A program made the translations under genes and the position numbers. Shown one piece after another: positions 37,455 to 50,116 of a stretch of 64,000 nt of DNA. Origin of the DNA: Deinococcus taeanensis (GTDB lineage: Bacteria; Deinococcota; Deinococci; Deinococcales; Deinococcaceae); NCBI RefSeq assembly GCF_020229735.1, contig NZ_CP083455.1, positions 1,329,001-1,393,000 on the forward strand. The letters run 5' to 3'. Below the pieces are notes generated by a model that was given only the letters and a program-made list of their open reading frames with translations, was not told the origin of the DNA and did no database searches. Numbering within the stretch: position 1 is the first letter of the stretch; every line of letters starts with the position of its first letter.

Positions 37455-38681
37455 TTACGCGTCGCGCCGCAGGTTCCCGCACCCCCACCACGCGCCGGCA
37501 CACAGCAGGCCGCTGAGGATGAACACGGGGCCGTACCCGGCGCGGTCGGCCAGCAGGCCGCCCAGGACGGGCGTGAACAGCGCCGCGCCGACCAGGGTGT
37601 TCAGCGTGCCGATGTAGCGGCTGCGGGCGTCTTCCGGAGCGATGTTCAGCAGGTGGTTGGTGTGCCCCAGGTTGAAACCCTGCGCGGCGACGCTGGTGAG
37701 CATGAACGCGATCAGGTACGTCCAGGTGGGCAGGTGCAGGGTGCCGACCGTCAGGGCCCACAGGGGCGCCAGGCCGTAGAACACGGTCGCGTAGCGGATG
37801 ATGCGCCGCGAGCCCTTCCGTTCCGCAACGCGCTGCCAGACGAGGTTGGAGAAGGGAGCGGCGCCGGTGAGGACCATCACGAAGGTCCCGAGCGCGGCGG
37901 GGGGGTAGTGCAGGTCCCGCAGGGCGTACACCGCCAGGAACGGGTCGCTCATGCTGGCGGCGGCGAGCAGCAGCCGCACGGTGAGAAACGCGCGGAAGTG
38001 CGGGTCCCGCAGGGTTTCGGGCACGGCGCGCAGTTCGGCGCGGGTGCCCTGGGGTTCCCGGGGGGGGTCGGCGGGTTCCTGCACGAGACCGAACACCCAG
38101 TAGCCGAACGTGAAGGCAACGGTGCCCAGGGCGAAGATCAGGGCGTAGTTCAGTGGGAAGGGCAGGTCGCTGCCCAGAATGGCGCGGACGAGCAGACCTG
38201 CGCCGAAGGCGAGCAGGCCGCCGTACAGGTTGCGGGTGCCGAAGAAGCGGGCGCGGCGTTCGCTGGGGACGGTCTTGCTGATCACTTCAAGGAACGGCAG
38301 GCCGCTCACGCCGGAGGCCAGGGCGTTCAGGCTCATGGCGACGATAAACAGCGTCAGGCACAGTGCGGGCCGGTCGCTGAGCAGCGCGGCGGCCAGCACC
38401 ATGAAGATGTAGGCGCTGGTTCTTACCAGGGCCGCGGAGCGGTACACCGGCAGTTTGTACGGCAGGGCGCGGACGCGTGCGGCGACGAGTAACTGGGGCA
38501 GCATCCAGCCGCCGCCGGCAATGCCGGGCAGCAGACCGATCACCCAGTTGGGCGCGCCGAGGCGGGCAGCGAAGCCGGTGAGAACCACGGCAACGCTGAG
38601 GAAGCCGTCGCCCAGGAAGACGGCCCAGCCGTTGAGAATGCCGAGCCGTTCGTTCCGGTTCCAGGGGGCCCGACGGGTCAT
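37455..38681 (-). CDS. MFS transporter
   Basis: A 408-residue permease with 12 membrane segments. It is unrelated in detail to the other MFS gene here. Features: GWAVFLGDGFLSVAVVLTGFA, LPGIAGGGWMLPQLLVAARV (loop with KLPVYRSAALVRTSAYIFMV) and EDARSRYIGTLNTLVGAALF. The start at 38681 is chosen because a -10 box GATAAT (38689-38694, minus) ends 7 nt upstream; the in-frame ATG at 38690 overlaps that box. Substrate unknown. It follows the deacetylase gene on the same strand but has its own promoter. Confidence 0.88.
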   Translation of the reverse strand: MTRRAPWNRNERLGILNGWAVFLGDGFLSVAVVLTGFAARLGAPNWVIGLLPGIAGGGWMLPQLLVAARVRALPYKLPVYRSAALVRTSAYIFMVLAAALLSDRPALCLTLFIVAMSLNALASGVSGLPFLEVISKTVPSERRARFFGTRNLYGGLLAFGAGLLVRAILGSDLPFPLNYALIFALGTVAFTFGYWVFGLVQEPADPPREPQGTRAELRAVPETLRDPHFRAFLTVRLLLAAASMSDPFLAVYALRDLHYPPAALGTFVMVLTGAAPFSNLVWQRVAERKGSRRIIRYATVFYGLAPLWALTVGTLHLPTWTYLIAFMLTSVAAQGFNLGHTNHLLNIAPEDARSRYIGTLNTLVGAALFTPVLGGLLADRAGYGPVFILSGLLCAGAWWGCGNLRRDA

Positions 38682-38736
38682 GCGGCGCATTATCCGCCCG
38701 GACCGGTTCCGTTGACCGGGGTGGCTGGACACCCCC

Positions 38737-39633
38737 TCAGCTCAGGAGGTCCAGGCCGTCGAGCACGACACTGGCGTGCGCTTCCACGGTCAGGCTGTGG
38801 TCGTGGTTGTACCCGCCGGCCATCATGGTCACTACCGGCAGGCCCGCCTGGCGCGCCCAGGTGAGGACCGTGCGGTTGCGCTCCCGCACGCCGTCCAGCG
38901 TGAGTGCGAAGCGACCGAAACGGTCACCGGCCAGCACGTCCACCCCGGCCAGGTACAGCAGCAGGTCCGGCCGGAAGGCCTCCAGGGCGGGCAGGGCCTG
39001 CTGACGCAGCACACGGAGGTAGTCGTGGTCCGTGACGCCGTCGGGCAGTCCCAGGTCCAGGCTGCTGCGTTCCTTGCGGAACGGATAGTTGCGCTCGCCG
39101 TGGATGCTGAGCGTGAAGGCGCGTGGCTCGGGGCCCAGCAGGGCGGCGGTGCCGTTGCCCTGGTGTACGTCCAGGTCGAGCACGGCGACGCGGGAGGCCA
39201 GCCCGCCGGAGAGGGCGAGGCGGGTGAGGATGGCGGCGTCGTTGACCAGGCAGAAGCCTTCCGCGCGGTCCAGGAAGGCGTGGTGGGTACCGCCCGCGAG
39301 GTTGATGCCCCACCCGCAGGCGAGAGCGTCGTGCAGAGCGGCGAGGGAGCCGCCCGCGGCGCGGCGGGCGCGTTCGACCACTTCGGGGCTCCACGGCAGG
39401 CCGAAGGCGCGCTCCTCGTGGCGGTCAATCTCACCGCGCCGCCAGCGGCGCAGCCAGTGGGGGTCATGGGCGCGCGCGGCGTCCGCCCAGGAGAGGTTGG
39501 GTGTGTCGAGAATGGGCAGCAGGCCGCTCAGGCGCTCACGCACGCCGGCGTACTTGTAGGCGGGAAAGCGGTGGCCTTCGGGGAGGGGAAAGGTGTACGC
39601 GGCGGGGGTCCAGGCGCGGTAGGGGGCGGTCAC
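38737..39633 (-). CDS. histone deacetylase/AcuC-family deacetylase
   Basis: A 298-residue zinc-dependent amidohydrolase of the HDAC/acetoin-utilisation superfamily. Catalytic landmarks: [15 protein letters not shown] (tandem His), [16 protein letters not shown] (metal-binding Asp/His), [10 protein letters not shown], and [13 protein letters not shown] with the third metal Asp. Substrate may be an acetylated protein (e.g. AcsA), polyamine or amide. GTG start with CACACT -10 (39641-39646, minus) 7 nt upstream suggests a leaderless transcript. Confidence 0.9.
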   Translation of the reverse strand: MTAPYRAWTPAAYTFPLPEGHRFPAYKYAGVRERLSGLLPILDTPNLSWADAARAHDPHWLRRWRRGEIDRHEERAFGLPWSPEVVERARRAAGGSLAALHDALACGWGINLAGGTHHAFLDRAEGFCLVNDAAILTRLALSGGLASRVAVLDLDVHQGNGTAALLGPEPRAFTLSIHGERNYPFRKERSSLDLGLPDGVTDHDYLRVLRQQALPALEAFRPDLLLYLAGVDVLAGDRFGRFALTLDGVRERNRTVLTWARQAGLPVVTMMAGGYNHDHSLTVEAHASVVLDGLDLLS

Positions 39634-39735
39634 GCCGTTCAGTGTGCCGCGTGGGCTGCGCGGCGGCGGCGTGAGAGGACACGGAGTACTTTGACGTTTC
39701 GATTGATTGACTTTTCACACTGTGCGCAGCCGACA

Positions 39736-39763
39736 TTTACAGGTTGTACAAACCTTGTACGAT
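39736..39763 (+). promoter_or_regulatory. crp-family gene promoter with palindrome in the spacer
   Basis: -35 TTTACA (39736-39741), 16-nt spacer, -10 TACGAT (39758-39763). AGGTTGTACAAACCT (39741-39755) is an imperfect palindrome filling the spacer, a likely operator. The leader is about 65 nt, with ribosome site AAGGAG at 39822-39827. Confidence 0.65.
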
Positions 39764-39835
39764 CCGGGCAGTTCGAGCCGCCGCGTGCCCTTCCCTCTCC
39801 CCCCCGCACTGCGGGCGGCCCGAAGGAGTCTCCCC

Positions 39836-40462
39836 ATGACCTACCTTGCCCCGACCAGCTCACTGCATCTCACGGACCCCAACCGCACCGTCCGCCGCGG
39901 GCAGACGCTGTACTACGCCGGCGACGCGGCGCCCAGCCTGTACCGGCTGGACAGCGGCCTCATGCGCGCCGTGCGCCTGACCCCCCAGGGCCGGAACCTC
40001 ACCGTGCGTCACATCCGGCCCGGCGACATCTTCGGTGAGGAGTGCCTGCACGGCCAGACCCGCGGACACCAGGTGGTTGCCCTGACGGACGCCGTCCTGA
40101 CCCCCATCCACCCGCAGCACCTGTCGGCCGCTGACCTGTGGGACCTGACCCGCAGCCTCAGCGCACAGCTGCAGCGCATGATGACCGACGGCGTGCACAT
40201 TCAGGACGGCGACCTGCGTGAACGCATTGCCCGCTACCTCCTGAACCTCGCCGGCAGCAGCCTGGGCGGCACTCACCCGGACGGGGTCCGCTTCGTGCGC
40301 GCCACGCATGAACTGATTGCCGAGGGCACCGGCGCCACGCGCGAAAGTGTGAGCAAACTCATCGGGGAGATGCGGGATGACGGTCTGCTCAGCCCCGCCT
40401 ACCGCTGCCTGACACTCACGGACGAGGCCGGCCTGCGCCTGCTGAGCGGCTACCACGGCTGA
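39836..40462 (+). CDS. Crp/Fnr-family transcriptional regulator
   Basis: A 208-residue regulator. The cyclic-nucleotide-binding-like domain covers residues 15-125 ([39 protein letters not shown]). The C-terminal winged helix-turn-helix is at about 148-205 ([24 protein letters not shown] is helix 1-3, with TRESVSKLI as recognition helix). Ribosome site AAGGAG fixes ATG 39836. It precedes nurA and herA. Deinococcus Crp-type proteins include stress-response regulators; whether this is one cannot be told from sequence. Confidence 0.92.
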   Translation: MTYLAPTSSLHLTDPNRTVRRGQTLYYAGDAAPSLYRLDSGLMRAVRLTPQGRNLTVRHIRPGDIFGEECLHGQTRGHQVVALTDAVLTPIHPQHLSAADLWDLTRSLSAQLQRMMTDGVHIQDGDLRERIARYLLNLAGSSLGGTHPDGVRFVRATHELIAEGTGATRESVSKLIGEMRDDGLLSPAYRCLTLTDEAGLRLLSGYHG

Positions 40463-40562
40463 ACGCTCTGCTGCCCGGCGCGCCGCCCCCACCCAGGGGC
40501 GGCGCGCCGCCTTGAGCAGGGCTCCCACCCGGCGATTCTGTCCGGCACGTAGAATGGCGCGC

Positions 40563-41600
40563 ATGCGCATTCGCCTTGACCCCTGGCCCGTGGACCTTGA
40601 AGGCGGACAGCTGACCCTCGCCCCGTTTCAGGGGGACCTGATTGACATTGAAACGCCCCGCTGGGCGGCCATTCCGGCCCGGCCTCTTCCACAGGGCCTG
40701 CGGCGCGTGTATGTCGTGGATGGCAAACGCCGCATGGAATCCCGCGTGTTCCTGGAAGACGCTCACGGCAGCGCCGGCATGGGCGGCTTCGGGGCGTTCG
40801 TGGTGGGCGCCGTGAGCCTGTGTCCGCACGGCACCCGCCCCGCCGAACTGCTTGACGTGCGCGCGCAGCGGGTGCTGGCCCACGCGCCGGACCTTCTCGT
40901 GAATCCCACGCAGCTCTCCCCCCGGGACCCGCACACCGGGCAGCTGCTGTACACGCCCGTCGCCACCGAGGGCAGCGACCCGCTCGCGCCGCTACACCGG
41001 CTGCAGGCGCTGATGCTGAATGCCGAGCAGGACCTGTCGCACGCGTACGCGTCCAGCGTGCCTTTCGACGAGACCGACGACACTGAACCCCTCACGGCCC
41101 TGACCCTGCAGGACGGCACGCTGCGCCGCGGCGGCGCCACGCTGGGCGGCGCGGTCGTCGGGTACGTGAAGACCATGCAGACGCAGTACCTTCCGCCCGA
41201 CCGGGTGGGCCTGCTGTCCGGGCTGAAACCCGGCGAGCGCACCCCGATCCTGCACATGAAGTCCGAAACGGGCCGCAGCACGCGCTTCACCTGGTACGTG
41301 CGCCTGTGCGAGGCGGCTTTCTACCAGCATCCCATGAGCGGCGTCATGCGCCTGGAAATGTACGCGCCGCCCGAACCGGACTTCCTGCCGCGCACCGTGC
41401 GTGAGGTGGCGAATCTGTCCGGCACGCTGCTGTGCCGCCTGGGCAGCGCACCGCACAAGGACCCACGTGCGCCACAGAACCTGATTCCCACCGCGGCTCT
41501 GGAGCAGGCCATGACGCGCGCCATGGGCAGCGCCGACCTGATCACGCGCCGCATCCGGGCGCATATCGCCGCGGCGTACGGCCAGGAGGCCGTCGCGTGA
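40563..41600 (+). CDS. nurA: NurA-family 5'-3' nuclease
   Basis: A 345-residue DNA nuclease acting with HerA in end resection. The N-terminal catalytic Asp lies in [13 protein letters not shown] (Asp53). Distal motifs are [19 protein letters not shown] and a C-terminal acidic residue region [13 protein letters not shown] -10 box TAGAAT (40550-40555) ends 7 nt before ATG 40563: leaderless. Overlaps herA by GTGA, as expected for a nurA-herA operon in Deinococcus. Confidence 0.92.
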   Translation: MRIRLDPWPVDLEGGQLTLAPFQGDLIDIETPRWAAIPARPLPQGLRRVYVVDGKRRMESRVFLEDAHGSAGMGGFGAFVVGAVSLCPHGTRPAELLDVRAQRVLAHAPDLLVNPTQLSPRDPHTGQLLYTPVATEGSDPLAPLHRLQALMLNAEQDLSHAYASSVPFDETDDTEPLTALTLQDGTLRRGGATLGGAVVGYVKTMQTQYLPPDRVGLLSGLKPGERTPILHMKSETGRSTRFTWYVRLCEAAFYQHPMSGVMRLEMYAPPEPDFLPRTVREVANLSGTLLCRLGSAPHKDPRAPQNLIPTAALEQAMTRAMGSADLITRRIRAHIAAAYGQEAVA

Positions 41601-43417
41601 CCCGGCCTGAAGGTCAGGGCGGGCCGCACCCGGGCGCGGTGGTGGGCATGGTGCTGGGCACGCAGGACGTCACCCCGGTGAGCTTCTGGTTTGCGGTGCT
41701 GCCCGGCGCCAGCGTGCAGCTCGACGACCTTGTGGTGGTCGGGACCCGCAAGCCCGACGGAGCGGAGGTCCGCTTCTACGGCATTGTGGATCACGTCCGC
41801 ACGCGGCATGAGGGCGTCACCTTCGACAGTGACGTGCAGGACGTTGTTGCCGGGCTATTGCCTGCCAGCGTGAGCTACGCGGCGCGGGTGCTCGTGACGC
41901 GGGTGCACCCCGAGAATTTCATTCCGCCTCAGCCGGGCGACGCAGTCCGCCACGCGCGCGACGCGGACCTGCGCATGGCCCTGAGCGCTGACAAGATGGG
42001 TGACAAGGCCTTTCCCGGCGGGCTCCTGGCCGACGGGCAGGTGATGCCCATCAACTACCGGTTCGTGAACGGCGAGAACGGCGGGCACATCAACATCAGC
42101 GGGATCTCCGGCGTGGCCACGAAAACCAGTTTCGCGCTGTTCCTGCTGCACTCCATCTTCCGCAGCGGCGTGATGGGGGCCAGTGCGTCGGCCGGGCGGG
42201 CCCTGATCTTCAACGTCAAGGGTGAGGACCTGCTGTTCCTCGATCAGCCCAACCGGGATGTGACGGCGCGCGAGGCCGACGCTCAGGCGCAGAAGGGACT
42301 GCCCCGGTCGCGGTACGCCCTGATGGGTCTGCCCGCCGAGCCGTTCCGGGACGTGCAGTTCCTGGCGCCGCCCCGCCCAGGGAGCAGCGGAACGATTGTC
42401 GCGCATGTCGAACAGCGCGCCAGCGGCGTCACGCCGTTCCTGTACTCCCTGCGGGAGTTCTGCCTGCGCCGCATGCTGCCGTACGTGTTCGTGGACCGCG
42501 ACGCGAGCGTGAACCTGGGGTTCGTGATCGGCAGCATTGAGGAACGCCTGTACCGTCTCGCGCAGGGGGCCGACACGCCGTACCTGACCGTGGAGGACTG
42601 GCAGCCCGACACGGAGCAGCTGCTGGACGAGGACGTCCGCTTTGACGAGATGGGCGGCGTGCGCCTCAGCACCTTCGCGCAGCTCGTGGCCTACCTGGAG
42701 TACAAACTCCTGGACGCCAACGACGGCGAGGGCGACCGCCGCTGGGTGGGCAAGCAGGCGCCCGCCACCCTGCAGGCGTTCATCCGCCGGCTGCGGGGCG
42801 TGCAGAAACACCTCACGCCGCTGGTACGCGGGGACATCACGGTCACGCAGGCCGCCCAGTACCGGCCGGATCCTCTCAAGGCGGGCGTTCAGACGACCGT
42901 GGTGGATATTCACACGCTGTCCGCCACGGCCCAGATGTTCGTGGTGGGCGTGCTGCTGCGCGACCTGTTCGAGCACAAGGAGCGGGTCGGCCGCCAGGAC
43001 ACGGTGTTCGTGGTGCTGGACGAACTGAACAAGTACGCGCCGCGCGACGGGGACAGTCCCATCAAGGACGTGCTGCTGGATATCGCCGAGCGTGGCCGCA
43101 GCCTGGGCATCATCCTGATCGGCGCTCAGCAGACGGCCAGTGAGGTCGAACGGCGCATCGTGTCAAACGCCGCGGTGCGGGTGGTCGGCCGGCTGGACCT
43201 CGCGGAGGCCGAGCGGCCCGAGTACCGCTTCCTGCCCCAGAGCTTTCGCGCGCGCGCCGGCATTCTGCAGCCCGGAACGATGCTGGTCAGCCAGCCGGAC
43301 GTTCCGAACCCCGTGCTGGTGAACTACCCGTTCCCGGCCTGGGCGACCCGCAAGGATGAGGTGGATGACCTGCAGGGCCGCGCCGCGCAGGAGGTCGGCG
43401 AGGACTGGCTGCGCTGA
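41597..43417 (+). CDS. herA: HerA-type DNA translocase/helicase
   Basis: A 606-residue hexameric DNA pump with a HAS-barrel-like N-terminal domain (residues 10-100) and a RecA-like motor. The Walker A region is [15 protein letters not shown] with Lys176; the usual GK is replaced by TK after Ala, a feature also described for this protein type in Deinococcus to my recollection. Walker [14 protein letters not shown]; sensor region [16 protein letters not shown]; an arginine in [11 protein letters not shown]. It starts at GTG 41597, overlapping the stop of nurA, so the two are translationally coupled. Probably resects DNA ends for recombination repair. Confidence 0.92.
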   Translation: MTRPEGQGGPHPGAVVGMVLGTQDVTPVSFWFAVLPGASVQLDDLVVVGTRKPDGAEVRFYGIVDHVRTRHEGVTFDSDVQDVVAGLLPASVSYAARVLVTRVHPENFIPPQPGDAVRHARDADLRMALSADKMGDKAFPGGLLADGQVMPINYRFVNGENGGHINISGISGVATKTSFALFLLHSIFRSGVMGASASAGRALIFNVKGEDLLFLDQPNRDVTAREADAQAQKGLPRSRYALMGLPAEPFRDVQFLAPPRPGSSGTIVAHVEQRASGVTPFLYSLREFCLRRMLPYVFVDRDASVNLGFVIGSIEERLYRLAQGADTPYLTVEDWQPDTEQLLDEDVRFDEMGGVRLSTFAQLVAYLEYKLLDANDGEGDRRWVGKQAPATLQAFIRRLRGVQKHLTPLVRGDITVTQAAQYRPDPLKAGVQTTVVDIHTLSATAQMFVVGVLLRDLFEHKERVGRQDTVFVVLDELNKYAPRDGDSPIKDVLLDIAERGRSLGIILIGAQQTASEVERRIVSNAAVRVVGRLDLAEAERPEYRFLPQSFRARAGILQPGTMLVSQPDVPNPVLVNYPFPAWATRKDEVDDLQGRAAQEVGEDWLR

Positions 43418-43425
43418 GCCCCTGC

Positions 43426-43471
43426 GGAAGGGGAAGGCGCCACGCGGAGTCACGCGGCGCCTTCCCCTTCC
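43426..43471. terminator. terminator, herA / anti-sigma
   Basis: Perfect 16-bp arms (43426-43441, 43456-43471) between convergent genes. Confidence 0.88.
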
Positions 43472-43482
43472 GGGTGCACGGT

Positions 43483-44166
43483 TCAGAGCTGTTTTACGAG
43501 GATGGGAGTGGTCGTGGGCTGCTCACTGCCGCCCACGGGCTCCACACTGACCGCCACAGTCTGGCCCGCCTGCGCCCGGGCGATAACGATGCCCTGACCG
43601 TCGAACACGCCGGCGCTCACGGGCTTGCCGTCCTCGATACGCCACAGCTGGTACACGCGGTTCTCGGGCGCCAGGACGTTCAGGTGAACGTAGGCCCGGC
43701 CGTCGGGCAGGCGGATCAGCTGACCCACGTCCTGACCGTTGGCGGTCAGTGGCTGCACCTGGGCGCCGGGCGCCGCACTGTACTGGCTGAGCAGATCTTG
43801 CGGCGGTTGCGGCCGCAGGAACAGCACCCCGAGCGTCAGGGCGGCCACCACGCTCATCAGCATGAGGCGCCAGTTCAGGTGGCGTGCGGGTCCCGCAGCC
43901 GGGGCGGGCGGCGCGGCAGGCAGCACCTGGTTGGGGCGGGCGTGGGCCTGCTCACGGCGCAGCCGGGCCATCAACCGCTCCTCGGCGCCAGCGGGAACGG
44001 CCTGTGGGGGAAGTTCGTCGGGAAGGGCGTGCAGCGCGGCAAGATCGGCGTGGTAGTCGTCCATCAAGGCGGGGTCGGCCTCTAGGGCGGCACGCACGCG
44101 TGCCTCATCCGCGGGAGCCAGCTGGCCCAGGGCGAAGCTGAGGATGTCGTCTCTGGTTGTGGTCAC
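43483..44166 (-). CDS. anti-sigma factor (RskA-like)
   Basis: A 227-residue single-span membrane protein. The N-terminal 70 residues form an anti-sigma domain (DDILSFALGQLAPADEARVRAALEADP); there is no zinc-binding HxxxCxxC. One membrane helix (about 99-115, LMLMSVVAALTLGVLFL) is followed by an extracytoplasmic RskA domain (VHLNVLAPENRVYQLWRIEDG). It should hold the sigma factor from the adjacent gene inactive. GTG start with an AGGTG ribosome site; the sigma gene lies 59 nt upstream on the same strand. Confidence 0.9.
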   Translation of the reverse strand: MTTTRDDILSFALGQLAPADEARVRAALEADPALMDDYHADLAALHALPDELPPQAVPAGAEERLMARLRREQAHARPNQVLPAAPPAPAAGPARHLNWRLMLMSVVAALTLGVLFLRPQPPQDLLSQYSAAPGAQVQPLTANGQDVGQLIRLPDGRAYVHLNVLAPENRVYQLWRIEDGKPVSAGVFDGQGIVIARAQAGQTVAVSVEPVGGSEQPTTTPILVKQL

Positions 44167-44225
44167 GCGTGTTTCACCTGCCTTGCGTTTATCCTGCGCG
44201 CAGCGTTGGAGTGGGGGCGGGGCAT

Positions 44226-44762
44226 TCAGCTGGACAGGCCCAGCTGGGTTCGCATTCGGTCAATCGCAGAACGCAAACGGGATTTTACTGTACCGACCGG
44301 CAGGCCCGTGATGATGGCCAGTTCGCTGTGGGAGTAGCCGCGGTAGTACGCGAGTTCCACCAGGGTGCGCTGCGCTTCGTCCAGACCCTGCACAGCGCGC
44401 TCCGCCATAATCTGGTTCTCAGGGTCGGGGGGGCTGGTGGGGGTGTCCCACTCCTCGATTTCGAGGGCAGTGTCGGGACGGTCACGGAGTTCCTGCAGGA
44501 ACCGGTGGTGGGCGATACTCACCAGCCAGGTTTTGGCCTTGGCCCGTTTCGGGTCGAACCGCCCGGCGTGCTTCCAGGCGTTCATGAAGGCGTCCTGGAC
44601 ACAGGATTCAACATCATCAGCCTGACGGAGCATCCGGTGTCCGAGGGAATACAGGAGACGCGCGTAGCGCCGGTGAAGTTCCTGCAAGGCCTCCTCCGTG
44701 CCGCCGGCCATGGCGTGGATCAGTGCCTCGTCGGGCAGGTCGGGGTGCAGGGAAGGCGTCAT
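44226..44762 (-). CDS. ECF RNA polymerase sigma factor (SigK-like)
   Basis: A 178-residue sigma-70 family member with regions 2 (LYSLGHRMLRQADDVESCVQDAFMNAWKHAGRFDP) and 4 (ELAYYRGYSHSELAIITGLPVGTVKSRLR) and no region 3. With the downstream RskA-like anti-sigma it makes an ECF41/SigK-type pair responding to envelope or oxidative signals. A -10-like TACGCT (44775-44780, minus) lies 12 nt before the ATG. The region upstream has a small stem (CCAGCC/GGCTGG). Confidence 0.92.
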   Translation of the reverse strand: MTPSLHPDLPDEALIHAMAGGTEEALQELHRRYARLLYSLGHRMLRQADDVESCVQDAFMNAWKHAGRFDPKRAKAKTWLVSIAHHRFLQELRDRPDTALEIEEWDTPTSPPDPENQIMAERAVQGLDEAQRTLVELAYYRGYSHSELAIITGLPVGTVKSRLRSAIDRMRTQLGLSS

Positions 44763-44844
44763 AGATGCCTGTCAAGCGTACCAGCCTCAGGCTGGTGCCG
44801 CGCGGCCTGGAACCCTTACAGATGGTTCATCGTGCCGGTACTGT

Positions 44845-45084
44845 TCAGGCCTGGGGGGTGACGTCACGGGCAGGTACGGGCGCCGGCACGGCCACCTGGG
44901 CGGCCGGGGCATCCGGCGTGCTGATGCCGGCCGTCAGTTCTTCACGCAGACCCTGGGTACTCTTGCGGAATTCACGCAGGCCGTGACCGAGGCTCTTGCC
45001 CAGTTCCGGAAGTTTGCGGGGACCAAAGACGACCAGAGCGACAAGCAGAATCACGATAAGTTCGGGGGCACCAATGTTGGGCAT
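44845..45084 (-). CDS. tatA: Sec-independent translocase component TatA/TatE
   Basis: A 79-residue protein with a single membrane helix (residues 6-20) followed by FGPRKLPELGKSLGHGLREFRKST, the TatA/E hinge and amphipathic helix, and an unstructured Ala/Pro tail. GGAGGAG fixes the start. tatC and tatB are not in the window. A likely Tat substrate, the ferritin-like protein at 57-58 kb, is. Confidence 0.95.
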   Translation of the reverse strand: MPNIGAPELIVILLVALVVFGPRKLPELGKSLGHGLREFRKSTQGLREELTAGISTPDAPAAQVAVPAPVPARDVTPQA

Positions 45085-45189
45085 GAAGTCTCCTCCTGGA
45101 GGGGTAAGGGGGTGGGGGGCCGCTGTTCACTCAGACATATGCACTCCGGGCGCAATTGGATCACCGGGCGTCTGCCGCAGGGGAGCGGG

Positions 45190-45195
45190 TACACT
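45190..45195 (+). promoter_or_regulatory. -10 box of a leaderless GTG-start gene
   Basis: TACACT ending 7 nt before GTG 45203. An example of the leaderless arrangement with a non-ATG start. Confidence 0.6.
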
Positions 45196-45202
45196 GCGCG
45201 CC

Positions 45203-46177
45203 GTGAGTACGTTGCCCTCCCCCGCCCCGCTGATCGTGACTGCCACCCCAGGCCGCCTGGACGCGGTGCTCTCAGGCCTGAGCGGCGCGAGCCGGTCGCA
45301 GGTGGCCGGGTGGATTGCCGGTGGGTTCGTGCAGGTGGGCACAGAGGTGGCCGTGAAGGCCAGCCTGAAGTTGCGGGGGGGCGAGACGCTGACCGTGCAG
45401 GTGCCGCCGCCGCCGGACGCGACGGTCGAGCCTGAACAGGTGCCGCTGGAGGTGCTGTACGAGGACGAGTACCTGATTGCGGTGAACAAGCCCGCGGGAA
45501 TGGTCACCCACCCGGCGCCGGGCGTGACGACCGGCACGCTGGTGAACGCCCTGCTGGGCCGCATGGCCCTGCCGGAACAGTCAGGATTTGACGGGCCGGA
45601 CGGGTACCGGCCAGGCATTGTGCACCGACTGGACCGGGACACCAGCGGCGTGATCGTGGTGGCCAAAACGGTGGGAGCGCACGCGCGGCTCGCGGCGGCG
45701 TTCAAGGACCGCGAAACCCGCAAGACGTACCTGGCGATCGCGGCGGGGCAGTGGCGGGCGCAGGAGCAGGTGAACGTGGACGTCTCAATCGGCCGGCACC
45801 CGGTGCAGCGCCAGCGCATGACGGTCGGCGGCGCCCATCCGCGTGAAGCTCAGACGCTGTTCACGCCGCTGGCCGTTCATCCGGATGGGCATGGGCGCAC
45901 GCTGGCGCTGGTGCGGGCGCAGCCGCGGACGGGCCGCACCCACCAGATCCGGGTGCATCTGGCGCATCTGGGCAGCCCGATCCTGGGTGACAGCGTCTAC
46001 GGCCGGGAGAGCGAGGTCATGAAACGGCACGCGCTGCACGCGCAGTTCCTGACCGTGCCGCACCCGGTCAGCGGTGCGGCGCTGCAGCTGCACGCGCCGG
46101 TACCGGACGATCTGCTGCACGCGTGGGTCACGCTGGGCGGTCAGGTGCCGGACGACCTGGAACGCGCGCCGCGCTGA
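45203..46177 (+). CDS. RluD-type pseudouridine synthase with S4 domain
   Basis: A 324-residue RNA-modifying enzyme. The N-terminal S4 RNA-binding domain (RLDAVLSGLSGASRSQVAGW to about residue 75) precedes the catalytic domain with HRLDRDTSGVIVVAK (catalytic Asp), RKTYLAIAAG, and GRTHQIRVHLAHLG. Probably acts on helix-69 uridines of 23S rRNA (RluD). Start GTG 45203 fits both the domain start and the -10 TACACT 7 nt upstream; upstream codons of the open frame overlap the tatA leader. Confidence 0.93.
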   Translation: MSTLPSPAPLIVTATPGRLDAVLSGLSGASRSQVAGWIAGGFVQVGTEVAVKASLKLRGGETLTVQVPPPPDATVEPEQVPLEVLYEDEYLIAVNKPAGMVTHPAPGVTTGTLVNALLGRMALPEQSGFDGPDGYRPGIVHRLDRDTSGVIVVAKTVGAHARLAAAFKDRETRKTYLAIAAGQWRAQEQVNVDVSIGRHPVQRQRMTVGGAHPREAQTLFTPLAVHPDGHGRTLALVRAQPRTGRTHQIRVHLAHLGSPILGDSVYGRESEVMKRHALHAQFLTVPHPVSGAALQLHAPVPDDLLHAWVTLGGQVPDDLERAPR

Positions 46178-46184
46178 ACACCAC

Positions 46185-46213
46185 TTGCTTTATGACCCCC
46201 AAGGGTGTATAGT
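46185..46213 (+). promoter_or_regulatory. sigma-70-type promoter of the DEAD-box gene
   Basis: TTGCTT (46185-46190), 17-nt spacer, TATAGT (46208-46213). Gives a 5' leader of about 120 nt ending in AAAGGA 8 nt before the ATG; long leaders are typical for cold-shock helicase genes. Confidence 0.8.
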
Positions 46214-46329
46214 ATCAATTCGTGCGCCGCGGCGGGAAGTTCCCGGGCGGCTGGAGAGTGCCCCCACTTTCAGGACATGCTGGATGCCGTTTCAAGGGCG
46301 TTTGCTGGTCACTGGGGCTGTGCTTTCCC

Positions 46330-48097
<1,768 letters not shown>

Positions 48098-48111
48098 ACG
48101 CTGATATCAGT

Positions 48112-48142
48112 AAACGCCCCCTCCACACAGGAGGGGGCGTTT
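48112..48142 (+). terminator. terminator of the DEAD-box gene
   Basis: Perfect 13-bp arms (48112-48124, 48130-48142), ACACA loop, ending in GTTTGC. Confidence 0.85.
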
Positions 48143-48231
48143 GCATGCTGAAGGGCGGTACCCTGACTGGAACGGGTGGCACTCAGGCCAGAGTGCTCCG
48201 CACGTGCAGCGCGCGCCGGGAGCGGGTCTGG

Positions 48232-48597
48232 TCAGTCGCGGGGGCGGCGAATCGCGGCGAACAGCAGGGAGAACACCACCACGGTCACCAGGTACGACGC
48301 GAGGGAGATCAGAGGGTTGAAGGCGGGGCTGAGCACGTCGTGCGCGAACTTGTAGATGGCGTAAGGTACCGCCCAGCCCAGGGCGTACAGGCCTGCCCGG
48401 GCGAGGAAGGCCCGCGTGAGCACGGCCTGAGGGAAGTACCGCATGGGCAGCAGCATCGCCGGCAGCAGCAGCAGCTGGGCCAGGAAGAACCAGGCGGGCA
48501 GCGCCTCCAGGCCGTAGTCGAGCGCGGCAAAGACAATGTTAAGCGCCCCAATCACCGCGCCGGTGATCAGGGCCGTTCTGAGCATCTGGGCATTCAC
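48232..48597 (-). CDS. small integral membrane protein, unknown
   Basis: A 121-residue protein with four predicted membrane segments, about residues 8-28, 32-50, 64-82 and 92-113. No family recognised. GTG start; a CATAAC (48601-48606, minus) lies too close to be a good -10, so the exact start is uncertain. Codon use matches neighbours. Confidence 0.7.
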   Translation of the reverse strand: MNAQMLRTALITGAVIGALNIVFAALDYGLEALPAWFFLAQLLLLPAMLLPMRYFPQAVLTRAFLARAGLYALGWAVPYAIYKFAHDVLSPAFNPLISLASYLVTVVVFSLLFAAIRRPRD

Positions 48598-48662
48598 CCG
48601 GTTATGCTGCCACGTTGCGCGCCGCGGGGAGGCGGACTGGACTGCATTCCGCCTGGCCCGCC

Positions 48663-49654
<992 letters not shown>

Positions 49655-49658
<4 letters not shown>

Positions 49659-50116
49659 GCGGGGCTCCTCTGCGCGCCCAGGATCCAGGGCAGGGCGCGC
49701 GGCATCAGGCGGGGCAGGATGAGCAGGGACTGCAGGGGAACGGCGATCAGGGTGACAACCAGAGTGATGACGGGGACGGGAGTGTGTCCGGCCAGAACCG
49801 GCAGGACCAGCAGCAGAACAGCCGTGATCAGGGGGTACGTGACCGCCCACACCAGCAGGGCCACGCGGTGGTGTGCCGCGCCGAGCAGCGCGGGAAAGCG
49901 GACCCAGCCGCGCGTGAGGTGTTCAACCAGCGGAAACATGACGTAATGGGTGAGGGGCACGAGCACTGCGGTGAGTAGCAACGCGATCAGCGGCGTGGGA
50001 AAGCGGCCCAGCAGAAACGGCCCGAGCACCAGCAGCAGCGCGGTGATACTGGGGTAGATCCCCAGCCACCGCCCCACCATGAGGCGCACGGGACTGGACG
50101 GTCCAGGCCGGTTCAT
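49655..50116 (-). CDS. four-helix integral membrane protein in MerR operon
   Basis: A 153-residue protein with four predicted membrane segments (about 20-38, 42-62, 85-107, 115-135). No family recognised with certainty; the shape is reminiscent of DUF2798-like proteins. Starts ATGA-overlapped with the MerR stop and ends ATGA-overlapped with the aldo/keto reductase start, so it is part of their operon. Confidence 0.8.
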
